From positions 62,001 to 126,000 of the forward strand of contig CAIJXV010000013.1 of assembly GCA_903824675.1 (NCBI GenBank): a DNA stretch of 64,000 nt, written 5' to 3'. The notes below the pieces were generated by a model that saw nothing but the letters and a program-made list of their open reading frames with translations, ran no database searches and was not told the DNA's origin. A program made the position numbers and the translations under genes. The stretch comes from an uncultured bacterium (lineage in GTDB: Bacteria; Verrucomicrobiota; Kiritimatiellia; CAIKKV01; CAIJXV01). This document shows, piece after piece, positions 9,406 to 19,700 of this stretch; the stretch's first letter is position 1, and every line of letters begins with the position of its first letter.

Positions 9406-12126
9406 ATGTCTAAAAAGTTTGTTTATTCCTTCGGCGCCGCCAAGGCGGAAGGCAAGTCCGACATGAAGAATCTGTTGGGAGGCAAGGGCGCCAATCTGGC
9501 GGAGATGTGCCTGATCGGCCTGCCGGTTCCCGCCGGATTCACAATCACCACGGAATGTTGCGTCGAATATTTCAACAATAAGATGAAGTTCCCCGCTTCC
9601 CTCAAGGCGGAAGTCGACGCGGCCATGACCCGTATTGAGCAAGAGATGAAAATGGGCTTCGGTGATCCGATCAATCCCCTCTTGGTCTCCTGCCGTTCCG
9701 GCGCCCGTCAGTCGATGCCCGGCATGATGGAAACCGTCCTGAACATCGGGCTCTGCTCCAAAACGATCCCCGGCCTGATCGCCAAAACCCGCAACGAGCG
9801 CTTCGTGTACGACGCCTATCGCCGCCTGATCATGATGTACTCCGATGTGGTCATGGAAAAGGCCGAAGGCCTCGAACCCGCCGAAGGCAAGGGCGTTCGC
9901 CTGCAATTGGAACGCTTGATGGACACCCTTAAAAAGGCCAAGGGATATAAATTAGACACCGACATGACCGTCGATGATCTCAAGTTGCTTTGCGAACAAT
10001 TCAAGGATTGCGTCAAAAAAGTCATCGGTAAACCCTTCCCCGACAATGCCCGCGACCAGATGTGGGGCGGGATCGGCGCCGTCTTCAAGAGCTGGAACGG
10101 CAAACGCGCCATCTCCTACCGCCGGATCGAGAACATCCCTGGCGAATGGGGCACCGCCGTCAACGTTCAGGCCATGGTGTTCGGCAATATGGGCAACACC
10201 TCGGCCACCGGCGTGGCCTTCACCCGTAATCCCGCAACCGGCGAAAACAAATTTTTCGGCGAATGGCTGGTCAATGCCCAGGGCGAAGACGTCGTCGCCG
10301 GTACCCGGACCCCCAACCCGCTTAATGAATCCACCAAGACCGATCAGAATCGGGACATGGTCTCCCTGGAAACCGGCATGCCGGAAACCTATCGTGCGCT
10401 GGATAAAATCCGGACCACGCTCGAACGACATTACCACGATATGCAGGACATCGAGTTCACCATCCAGGAAGGCCGCCTGTATATGCTCCAGACCCGGTCG
10501 GGCAAACGCACCGGAACCGCCGCCCTGAACATGGCCATGGATATGCTCTCCGAGAAGATGATCAACGAAAAAGAGGCCGTCCTGCGCGTCAAGCCGCACC
10601 AGCTCGACGAACTCCTCCACCCGATCGTCGACCCGGCCGCCGAAAAAGCCACGCTCGCCCTCGCCCGCGGCCTGCCTGCCGGTCCCGGCGGCGCCTGCGG
10701 CCAAGCCGTCTTCACCTCCCATGACGCCGTCAAATGGGCCAAGGCCGGCAAGACCGTCATCCTCGTCCGCGAAGAAACCAATCCTGAAGACGTCGAGGGG
10801 ATGCGCGCGGCAGAAGGCATTCTCACCGCTCGCGGAGGTATGACCAGCCATGCGGCCTTGGTCGCCCGCGGCTGGGGTAAGTGTTGCATCGTCGGGGCCA
10901 GCGCGCTGCATGTCGACGCCCAGAAGAAGCAACTCACCGTCGGCAACCAGGTGATCAAGGAAGGCGCGTTCCTGACCTTGAACGGCACCCGTGGCGCGGT
11001 TTATACCGGCAAGCTGAACCTGATCGATGCCACCCAGAATCCGCGCTTCCAGGCCTTTATGTCACTGGCCGACAAGTATCGGACGATGGGCGTACGCACC
11101 AACGCCGACACGGCAGAGGATGCCCGCATCGCCCGCGGATTCGGTGCAGAGGGAATCGGTCTCTTCCGGACCGAACACATGTTCTACGGCAAGAACAGTG
11201 AGGAACCCCTCTTCCTCCTGCGCAAAATGATCCTCAGCAACACCCCGGCCGAACGGGAATCCGCTCTCAAGAAACTCTTCCGGTTCGTCAAGAGCGACAT
11301 CAAGGCCACGCTCGCCGCCATGGATGGTTTGCCGGTGACCTTCCGTTTGCTCGATCCGCCCCTGCATGAGTTCGTGCCCCAGAGCCCGGCCGCGCAGAAG
11401 GAACTGGCGAACAGTCTCGGCATTACGCCCAAAGAGGTTAAGGATCGCGGCGATGCACTCCATGAAAACAACCCGATGATGGGTCATCGCGGTGTACGGT
11501 TGGGGATCACCTATCCCGAAGTTTCCGAAATGCAGATCCGGGCGATCTTCGAGGCTGCCGCGGAATTGATTAAGAGCGGCAAAACCTGCCGTCCGGAAAT
11601 CATGATCCCCGTCACCTGTGATGCCAATGAAATCAAGCATCAGAAGGCGATCTGCCTGCGCATTTACGCCGAGGTGATCGAACGCAAACGCGTCAAGGAA
11701 ATCCCCCACCTGATCGGAACCATGATCGAAATCCCGCGCGCGGCCCTGCTGGCCGATCGCATGGCCGCTGAAGCCGAGTTCTTCTCGTTCGGCACCAACG
11801 ATCTGACCCAAATGACCTTTGGGTTCAGCCGTGATGATATCGGAGGATTCATGGGCGCCTATCTGGACTCCCGCATCCTCCCGGCCGATCCCTTCCAGAC
11901 GATCGACCAGGACGGCGTTGGGCAACTCATCAAGATGGCCGTCGAACGCGGCCGGTCTACCCGGCCCCATCTGAAGGTCGGCATCTGCGGTGAACAAGGG
12001 GGCGATCCCGAATCGGTCAAGTTCTGCTTCAAAGCCGGGCTCGACTATGTCAGCTGCAGTCCCTTCCGGGTACCTATCGCGCGCCTGTCGGCCGCCCATG
12101 CGGCTCTGCAGGCCGAAAAGAAATAA
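9406..12126 (+). CDS. ppdK: Pyruvate, phosphate dikinase
   Basis: MSKKFVYSFG...LLGGKGANLAEM; GGMTSHAALVARGWGKCCIVG phosphohistidine site; FGTNDLTQMTFGFSRDD; C-terminal GICGEQGGDPESVKFC; AAGGAG RBS just upstream. Confidence 0.97.
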   Translation: MSKKFVYSFGAAKAEGKSDMKNLLGGKGANLAEMCLIGLPVPAGFTITTECCVEYFNNKMKFPASLKAEVDAAMTRIEQEMKMGFGDPINPLLVSCRSGARQSMPGMMETVLNIGLCSKTIPGLIAKTRNERFVYDAYRRLIMMYSDVVMEKAEGLEPAEGKGVRLQLERLMDTLKKAKGYKLDTDMTVDDLKLLCEQFKDCVKKVIGKPFPDNARDQMWGGIGAVFKSWNGKRAISYRRIENIPGEWGTAVNVQAMVFGNMGNTSATGVAFTRNPATGENKFFGEWLVNAQGEDVVAGTRTPNPLNESTKTDQNRDMVSLETGMPETYRALDKIRTTLERHYHDMQDIEFTIQEGRLYMLQTRSGKRTGTAALNMAMDMLSEKMINEKEAVLRVKPHQLDELLHPIVDPAAEKATLALARGLPAGPGGACGQAVFTSHDAVKWAKAGKTVILVREETNPEDVEGMRAAEGILTARGGMTSHAALVARGWGKCCIVGASALHVDAQKKQLTVGNQVIKEGAFLTLNGTRGAVYTGKLNLIDATQNPRFQAFMSLADKYRTMGVRTNADTAEDARIARGFGAEGIGLFRTEHMFYGKNSEEPLFLLRKMILSNTPAERESALKKLFRFVKSDIKATLAAMDGLPVTFRLLDPPLHEFVPQSPAAQKELANSLGITPKEVKDRGDALHENNPMMGHRGVRLGITYPEVSEMQIRAIFEAAAELIKSGKTCRPEIMIPVTCDANEIKHQKAICLRIYAEVIERKRVKEIPHLIGTMIEIPRAALLADRMAAEAEFFSFGTNDLTQMTFGFSRDDIGGFMGAYLDSRILPADPFQTIDQDGVGQLIKMAVERGRSTRPHLKVGICGEQGGDPESVKFCFKAGLDYVSCSPFRVPIARLSAAHAALQAEKK

Positions 12127-12148
12127 GCGGTCAGTGAGCTGAAACCCA

Positions 12149-12182
12149 ACGGGCGGGATCTTCGGATCCCGCCCGTTTTTTG
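12149..12182 (+). terminator. Rho-independent terminator downstream of ppdK
   Basis: AACGGGCGGGATC-TTCG-GATCCCGCCCGTT followed by a T run. Confidence 0.9.
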
Positions 12183-12231
12183 TTTCAGCCTTTATCCCAA
12201 GTGAATTCTTGAAAGCGGCGCATTTATCAGT

Positions 12232-12795
12232 TCAGGCGCAAGAATCACCCCGAACCCATGCGGCCGCCTCGGCCAAATCCGCTACCACGGCATCCGGGTG
12301 CAATCGGGCCAGTTCATCTGAATCCGCGGCTAATTCAGCGCCATATCCGGTGCGGACCAAAATCGTTTGGGCGCCGATGGCGTCGCCGAGTTCCACGTCA
12401 CAAGCTTTGTCGCCAATGACGACCGCCTGGCGGGGATCAAATCCCAGTTCACGGGCCGCCTGGAGCGCCATACCGGGCTTGGGTTTGCGACACTCACATC
12501 CGGCGTTGGGCGCATGCGGACAATAATAAAGGCCATCCCAATCCACCCCACCCTCGCGCAGAAGCGCCCGCAACCGGTCATTAACCCGGTGCAAATCTGC
12601 CTCTGTGAAATAACCGCGACCGATACCCGCCTGATTGGTCACCACCACCAGGCTGAAACCCATCACACCAAAAGCCCTTAATCCTTCCAAGGCCCGGGGC
12701 AACAAAACGACACCGGCGGGATCGGATAAATAATTACGCTCTTCGATAAGCGTACCGTCGCGATCCAGAATCACATACCGCCGACTCGCGCTCAT
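12232..12795 (-). CDS. gmhB: D-glycero-beta-D-manno-heptose 1,7-bisphosphate 7-phosphatase (HAD family)
   Basis: [50 protein letters not shown] motifs. Confidence 0.9.
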   Translation of the reverse strand: MSASRRYVILDRDGTLIEERNYLSDPAGVVLLPRALEGLRAFGVMGFSLVVVTNQAGIGRGYFTEADLHRVNDRLRALLREGGVDWDGLYYCPHAPNAGCECRKPKPGMALQAARELGFDPRQAVVIGDKACDVELGDAIGAQTILVRTGYGAELAADSDELARLHPDAVVADLAEAAAWVRGDSCA

Positions 12796-13346
12796 CGTTT
12801 TTCAGGAATGAATAATTTCTGACCCACCCGAACCGTATCGCTTTTCATCCGGTTCGCTTGCCGAATGGCAGAGGTACTGACCCCATAAGCGTGCGCAATT
12901 TCTGAAAGGGTTTCACCGGATTTGACCACATGCTCATACCCGGTATCGGAACTGGATCCACCTCCGGAAGAGGAGGACGACCGGCTAGCCGATCCAGCCA
13001 GCATGCCTTGAATCTTGCGGGAAATATCATCGATGATCGCCTGACGGTCCTCTGTGCGGGCCTTTTGGAGGGACTGGACCTGCTTTTCAAGGGCATCTAC
13101 TCGGCTCTGAGTCGTCGCGCCGGATCCCCGACTAACCGCCCGGACCTGTTCCATTTCTCGCACCAAGGTCTGGTTTTCCAACTGGACCGCCTGCACCTGT
13201 TCCTGAAGTTCATTCAGCCGCTGGGCCATCATCTGAACGTCCGCTTCCCGGCGGGCTTCCTCCGGGGTCGGCCCCGTCATCGAAGCGCATCCCACCCCCC
13301 ACACACTCAACAGAACCGCCAGACCAAGAATTAAAATGGGTTTCAT
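12792..13346 (-). CDS. LysM-domain lipoprotein with coiled coil
   Basis: Lipobox GVGCASM; C-terminal Lys[48 protein letters not shown] overlap with gmhB. Confidence 0.9.
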   Translation of the reverse strand: MKPILILGLAVLLSVWGVGCASMTGPTPEEARREADVQMMAQRLNELQEQVQAVQLENQTLVREMEQVRAVSRGSGATTQSRVDALEKQVQSLQKARTEDRQAIIDDISRKIQGMLAGSASRSSSSSGGGSSSDTGYEHVVKSGETLSEIAHAYGVSTSAIRQANRMKSDTVRVGQKLFIPEKR

Positions 13347-13398
13347 GCAAAACTCTTAACATACCCCGGGGAACGCGCTCAAGCTTTTTCGAACCTGG

Positions 13399-13857
13399 TT
13401 ATGATTCTTTCGTTGGGGAAATCATGTCTTCCAGGATGCCCACGACGGTCTGGATGCATGCCTTGCAAGTGTGGTTTAACATGTCTTTCTCTTTGAAGCG
13501 GCGGAGCCCGTCCTCCGTGGTGAGATCACATCCATCCAATAGTTGCCGACAATTGCACGACCCGTGCCGGGCCTCAAAACGGCACATCAGGTCCTGCGTC
13601 TTGGCGTAGGTTTCATCCGTGGCGGTGCGATCCTGCCTCTCGCCTCGGCCGAACTTCAGACCCAATACCATGAGGCCACCGGTCACGGCCCCACAGATAT
13701 CCTGTCTCCGGGCCATGCCCGCACCGAACCCGCAAGCGATTTTCAAAGCGGACTCGGGGTCGAACCGCAGCGCTGGCGAGAACGACCATAAGACGGATTG
13801 CGCACAGTTGTATCCCGATAAGAATTTTTCCGTAGCGACATCACTTTGGGTTTTCAT
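13399..13857 (-). CDS. C_GCAxxG_C_C family redox-type protein
   Basis: YNCAQSV...CGFGAGMARRQDICGAVTGGLMVLG motif and later Cys residues. Confidence 0.9.
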   Translation of the reverse strand: MKTQSDVATEKFLSGYNCAQSVLWSFSPALRFDPESALKIACGFGAGMARRQDICGAVTGGLMVLGLKFGRGERQDRTATDETYAKTQDLMCRFEARHGSCNCRQLLDGCDLTTEDGLRRFKEKDMLNHTCKACIQTVVGILEDMISPTKES

Positions 13858-13923
13858 AGTTCTCCAAGTTAAGCCGCAAGCTGCGTATTGCCAGCGGCCC
13901 TGGCAGGGGAGCCCTGGTTGCCC

Positions 13924-14334
13924 TCATTCGTTCACGGTAACCGGCTCTGTTATGAAACTCGTCACATTGCTGGATTCGGCATAACTGGTTTTTAAAATAA
14001 AACGCTGACGGCCGACTTGGCAATCATAAACGAAATATCCTGAGGTGGTTGATGTCGGGATGTATTTACGCTTTCTTATGTGAAAACCCTGGTAAGGGTA
14101 TTGATGAGATACATAAGCGGCGGCTTGGCGGGATGCCACGGTTGCAATTGGATTCACAATGGCCCCGATATTTGAAAGGACGAGAACCCCGAGGAGACAG
14201 ACCCCAAAATCAATTCCGAAACGGACAATTTTAAACTGATAACGGCGCCGCAAAACGATCCGTAATAATCCCTCGAAGAGTATTGCGCTGCCCAGGGCTA
14301 GAGATCCCATGGCCAGGAGAGACATTAAATTCAT
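13924..14334 (-). CDS. Hypothetical membrane protein
   Basis: ORF with two N-terminal hydrophobic segments between annotated neighbours. Confidence 0.5.
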   Translation of the reverse strand: MNLMSLLAMGSLALGSAILFEGLLRIVLRRRYQFKIVRFGIDFGVCLLGVLVLSNIGAIVNPIATVASRQAAAYVSHQYPYQGFHIRKRKYIPTSTTSGYFVYDCQVGRQRFILKTSYAESSNVTSFITEPVTVNE

Positions 14335-14346
14335 TGGGCTACTCTT

Positions 14347-14739
14347 TCAGCCAACGGTCGACTTTTTTGGGGAGGGGGGCGAAACGCGATGCGCTGTCCG
14401 GGGCGCGATTCGCCGCGGGGAGCCTGTTTTCTGTTTTGGATCCGGCAATTCTTCAGCCGTTATTTTTATCAGCGCGGTAATCCATTCTCGGTCGTCGAGT
14501 CGGTCTTCAATGAGGAAATACGGCTTGGCTCCGGGATACGGCGGGGATTCGACCACAACCTCCAGGTGAACTTTCCCCTTTGGAGTCGGTTTCACGAATA
14601 ATTGATTGTCACACACGAGCGCGACAACTTTATCATTACAGTAGATGGCGTACTCGCCAAACATTTTCCGCGACACCAGGTGCCCGGCATCGCGCATCTG
14701 GTCCAAAAGATACTCAACCAATGTCGGGTCAGAAGCCAT
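14347..14739 (-). CDS. TfoX N-terminal-domain family protein
   Basis: SRKMFGEYAIYCNDKVVALVCDNQLFVKPT...GAKPYFLIE. Confidence 0.85.
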   Translation of the reverse strand: MASDPTLVEYLLDQMRDAGHLVSRKMFGEYAIYCNDKVVALVCDNQLFVKPTPKGKVHLEVVVESPPYPGAKPYFLIEDRLDDREWITALIKITAEELPDPKQKTGSPRRIAPRTAHRVSPPSPKKSTVG

Positions 14740-15322
14740 GTCGAAAGACCCCGCAGGAGAATAAGACCGTTACCCCACCCAAAATGCAGTGAAACATCGA
14801 TACATCCATTTATTTTCAATTTATTGCAACCACGGGGCGGTTACAATGCTTTAATTTCAAAGAAAAACGGTGGGGGTGGAAGACTAATTTCGGAGAAACA
14901 GGTGAAAGACTTTGATGTTGCTTGGCCTATCTGCAAGAGCAGCCACGCGGCACGCGTGGCTGTGCTGGGATGCGGAGGCCAGTAAAGCCAGACCTATGAA
15001 GGTGTAAAAAAAGGCGTCGAACGTCATCGAAAGTCATTCCATCCTTTCAACCTACCATCCCGCCCTTTCCTTCTCCATCCTGTCCTTTCCTTCTGTCATC
15101 CCGTTTCCCCCGTTCTGTCATCCCGAGCGAAGTCGAGGGATCGCAATGCGGTAAGTCGCTGATTCGCCGTGAGATGCTTCGACTCCGCTCAGCATGCCAT
15201 AAAGAAATTCTGTGCATCTATCGAGATGCGCTTAATTGGATTGGCATTGATAGACGAAGTGTGACCTTGTAAATTAGCGCGCACTAGATTGCTTGAATCG
15301 CAGCCTACAACCGAGGAGTCTG

Positions 15323-16720
15323 ATGATGAGTTTGTTTCCCAAGAATTTTGTGTTTGGATCCGCCATGGCGGCCTACCAGGTTGAAGGCGCGTATAAAGCC
15401 GACGTCAAAGGGTTGTCCATCTGGGATTGGTTCTGCCGGCATCCGGGCCGGATTTTCCAAGGACAGTCAGGCGATGTCGCGTGTGATCACTACCATCGCT
15501 ATCGCGAAGACGTCGCCCTGATGAAAGCCATGGGGTTGCCCGCTTATCGGCTTTCTTTTTCCTGGCCGCGTATCCAACCGACCGGTGACGGCGCATTCAA
15601 TGAAAAGGGACTCGATTTTTACGACCGCTTGATCGACACCCTGCTGGAAGCCGGGGTCGAACCGTATGTCACTTTGTTCCATTGGGATCTCCCCTTGGCC
15701 TGGCATCATCGCGGCGGCTGGATGAACCGCGAGATCGTGGATGCGTTCGGACGTTATGCCGAAAAGGTGGGACGCCGGTTCAAAGGCCGGGTCAATAATT
15801 GGATCACCTTGAATGAGCCGACCATCACGGTGCTCTGTGGTTACTGGGAAGGGGGACTGGCGCCGGGGCAGAAGTATCTATTTGGCGATGTCCTTCGTTC
15901 CGCGCATCACCTGCTGATGTCGCATGGCCAGGCCGTGCAGGCTTTGCGCGCAACGTCAGCCAAGCAGGCCAAGGTGGGATTAACCCACGCCTGCGCACCG
16001 TCCATCCCGGCCTCCGCTTCGGCGGCGGATATCCGGGCGGCGGCCCAATACATGTTCAACATGCCGACTGAACCGTCCCTGACCGACATCAGCCGGGGCG
16101 ACTTACACGCGAGCGGCTGGTGGATGGATCCGATCTTTCTCGGACGGTATCCCAAACAGGCGCTGGACGCGTGGAAACCCTACCTGAACTTTGTCCAGGA
16201 CGGCGACTTGAAACTCATGTCGCAGAAACTCGATTTCATCGGGTTGAACATTTACCATAGCCGCCTGATCCGCGCAGGCCAGAACGGGCCGGAGATTGTC
16301 CCGTGGCCGGTCGGCCATCCGCACACGCTCATGAGTTGGCCGGTGACACCGCAGGCGCATTACTGGGGACCGCGCTTTTTCGTCGAGCGCTATGGCAAAA
16401 AGCCGGTTTATATTTTTGAAAGCGGACTCTCACTCACGGACATTCCAACTCCGGATGGACAGGTTCATGATCCCCAGCGGATCGCCTATCACGCCGGCTA
16501 TCTGCGGGAATTTGCCAAGGCAGGCCGAGAAGGAGTACCGATCGCGGGGTATTTCGTCTGGTCCTTCCTCGATGTCATGGAATGGTCGGACGGCTATAAG
16601 AATAAGTTCGGGTTGGTCCACATCGACCACTCCAACCAACTCAAGCGGATCCCCAAGGATTCCTATTACTGGTACCAGAAGGTCATCCGGACTCATGGCG
16701 AAAATGTGACCGAGGGGTGA
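15323..16720 (+). CDS. GH1 family beta-glucosidase
   Basis: FPKNFVFGSAMAAYQVEGA, TLNEPT acid/base motif, YIFESG nucleophile region, GYFVWSFLDVMEWSDGYKNKFGLVHID. Confidence 0.93.
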   Translation: MMSLFPKNFVFGSAMAAYQVEGAYKADVKGLSIWDWFCRHPGRIFQGQSGDVACDHYHRYREDVALMKAMGLPAYRLSFSWPRIQPTGDGAFNEKGLDFYDRLIDTLLEAGVEPYVTLFHWDLPLAWHHRGGWMNREIVDAFGRYAEKVGRRFKGRVNNWITLNEPTITVLCGYWEGGLAPGQKYLFGDVLRSAHHLLMSHGQAVQALRATSAKQAKVGLTHACAPSIPASASAADIRAAAQYMFNMPTEPSLTDISRGDLHASGWWMDPIFLGRYPKQALDAWKPYLNFVQDGDLKLMSQKLDFIGLNIYHSRLIRAGQNGPEIVPWPVGHPHTLMSWPVTPQAHYWGPRFFVERYGKKPVYIFESGLSLTDIPTPDGQVHDPQRIAYHAGYLREFAKAGREGVPIAGYFVWSFLDVMEWSDGYKNKFGLVHIDHSNQLKRIPKDSYYWYQKVIRTHGENVTEG

Positions 16721-16759
16721 TCGCTTCGTCGAGGAAACCGCTCATCCTATGCCCGGCGT

Positions 16760-19700
16760 TCAAGGCCGGGTCATTGGGGCGGCATCCGCCTTGATCAAGG
16801 CCTGGATTGACTGGCAGGCCGACTGCACCACCGGATTGGGATAATCGGCAAACTTTTCGGCCAGTTGCTGGACATCCGGCGCACGGATCCGAGCCAGGGC
16901 CATCAGTTCATCAGCGCGGGCATGATCATCAGTCTCGGTCTCCAGCGCAGCGCGCAAGGCTTTGATGGCCGTCTGGGCTTTCAGGCGGCCCAGAGATTCC
17001 GCGGCACTCCGGCGCACGGCCCAATGGTCATGCTTGAGCAAGGGAATGAGCCGTTCCGAAAGCTCCCAATCGGGGAAGAATCCGGCCGTCCAAGCCCCGG
17101 CGCTGAGAGCCTGCCAATCCGAGCTGTCGAGCTGTTGCCCGGCGGCCTTCCGCATCCGATCGAGCCGGTCATCAGCCGGAGCAGCTTGGCGGCGCACACA
17201 AAGCATCGTGCCGTTCCAAGGGAGAAAATCGATCGGGATGGACACCCATCCCGCCGCATACTCAAACGACTGATTTGTGGGCGCCAGCGTTTCCGGATTG
17301 AACCCTTGCACACTGACGGGCCGCTGGGGTTCGCGTAATCGCACCGTGAGATTCGATGCAACCTGGCCCGTCATATTGTAGAGCACCACGACGGTGCCGG
17401 CCTCGGTGGACAGCGGCATGGCCATGACAAACGGTTGGGACAATTCAAGTTCCCGCGGCACATGAGCTTCTAGAAGAGGCTGAACCAGGAATTCCCGCCC
17501 GCTGTCCGGCCAGCGCGACAGGTCCCGTTTTTTCACAGCGCGACGCGAATACGAGAGGCCCGCCCGGTGACCGACATAAACCACTTTGCCTCTCCCCACC
17601 GTTTTTTCCGTCCAAGCCGGTTGGTCGTCCCCATACCGGGCACGAACCCGCGCCTTTCCTACCGTGATCGTTTGGGGTCGTCCTTCAGTTGGCACCGTGT
17701 GCTGGATAATCTCCGCTTCGTTGGTCACGGCGCTGACATTGAGAGCCTGGCCTGTCACCGCCGCTCCGAAGGTGCGCTGGAAACCGGCCAGCGAGTTCAT
17801 CAAGTCGCAGGGCTCATCGTATTCATTCCGGACCCCGGCATCGGCATAGGCTTGAAGTTGGCCACCGTTGTGAACCCATTCCGCGATCGTCTTTTGGGCG
17901 GCCACCGTGATCCATTGATCCTCGATGAGGAGCGCATCATAATGCTCCAAAGCACCGGATTCGATCTGCTGTTCGGTGACCAGTTCCGGCTGGTAGTACT
18001 CATGCGAGAGTGCCAGAAAGGTTGCGCGCTTATCGGGAAAGGTGCTCTGGGGCCAGCGGTATTCGGTGGACATGGCATACAGCAGGGCAACGCGGCTGGG
18101 CCGCATCCGTCCGGGACCGAGAATGTCATCCACCTGCGCCGCCAGATTGTCGACATGATGAACCACGGTGCGAGACCAATCGCTGGAAGACCAGAACCCT
18201 TCGGTCACCGCATAGTCCGGCCCGTAATTGTAATAGCTGAGGAGTTTGCACTGGTTGGCGATCTGCGTATAAGCGCGGAAGAAACTCGGCCAGACACAGT
18301 GCATCATCGGGAACGAGATCGGGGGCTGACCGAATTCCTTCCCATACCGGCGGGCCCCCGCATTGTAGGGTGCCACCGAAAAGGCCACGGACTGGTGGCT
18401 ATCCCAACACCAGGATCCGCCCGTCATCCAATCACTGATGCCGGGTTCCAGATGCGGGTATTGCGCCAACTGGAACATATCCAGCGGCAATTTATTGCCG
18501 AAGTTCAATGAATGCCCGCTCAGCGCAACAAACGGTTTCGCCTGTGGGGCGGGCGAGGCTTCTTTAAAACCATCACAGGCCAGACCGAACATCAGGGGCG
18601 TCATCAGTCCCTGGTACCGGTGGCTCCAATAGAACCTACGCTGATCATCGGCGGTAACCGGTTTGCCGGCAAAAAGGGTGACCTGGTTCCACTGGTCTTT
18701 GCCGAACAGGGACGGCTTAAGTCCCTGCTGCTGGAGCCAGGTTTGAAATCCGGCTTCGGCATCCGGCCCCTTGACGGTGATCTCGCCCGGTTCATCGGAC
18801 ATCTGGAAAGACACCATGCCGGGGCTGGTCTTTTTCCCCGCCTCCGATGCGAAATAACGGGCATAGTGATCCCGATAGGATTGCCGGGACTTTTCGACGT
18901 CATAGGGAATGAACGTCGGCGGGGCGTAGTGGCCGCCCTGGCTTCCCCAGCCATAGAGCGCTTCGTATTTCTCCGTGTCTTCGCTGGTGGCCACTGAGTT
19001 CAAACCGAGCAAGCGAAACGATTTGACCATGTATTCGGCCGCCCCGTCGGTGGCCCACCCCCAAGCGTTGGCAAACAAGAGCGGGGGGCGGGTCAGCGGG
19101 AATAAGCGACCGGGACGGATGCCGGCGGCATTCAAATAATAGCGCCGTTCCTGATCTCGAAACGTTAAAACCTCCCGGAACCCCGGCGCCACGATGAGCT
19201 GTTTGCCGTTGGGTTCATCCCAGGCGATTTCCCGCACTACTCCGGCGGGATCCTCCAGTACGGAAAACTGGGTGGTCCCCCTGGCGCCGGCAGGGAGGGT
19301 GAGAAGCAGAGACCCGTTGGCGCCACCTGGAAGAGATTCCAAATTAATCCAAGGGGTCAGACCGGGCGCCTTGACCGGCGAAGGCACCAGGGGAAATTCC
19401 TTGGTTTGCCAGGGGGCCGAATGAAATTTCAGATGCCCGGTAATGGCCAACTCCGGTTTCCCTTCGGGCAGGGCATCCACGCGGAAACGCACAAAACTGC
19501 CAGCCAGACCCAATTGTCGAATCTGCCGCCGGGAAAGTTTACCGGTCAGAACAGCGAATTGTACCGCGGCCATTTCCAGATCGGAACTCTGCGAGACCCC
19601 GCTATCATCGAGCGCCACCTGGGCTTTAAAATGCGAATAGCCTTTGGGGATCTTGTACTTGATGATGGACGTCGCGTGAGTGCCGATACCGTCTTCCGTA

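Noticed and set aside
9952-12099. Long minus-strand ORFs 9952-10932 and 11062-12099
   Set aside because: Antisense to ppdK; H/D/G-rich shadow translation typical of high-GC reverse frames.
17567-18511. 314-aa plus-strand ORF
   Set aside because: Antisense to the NPCBM protein gene; no domain signal.
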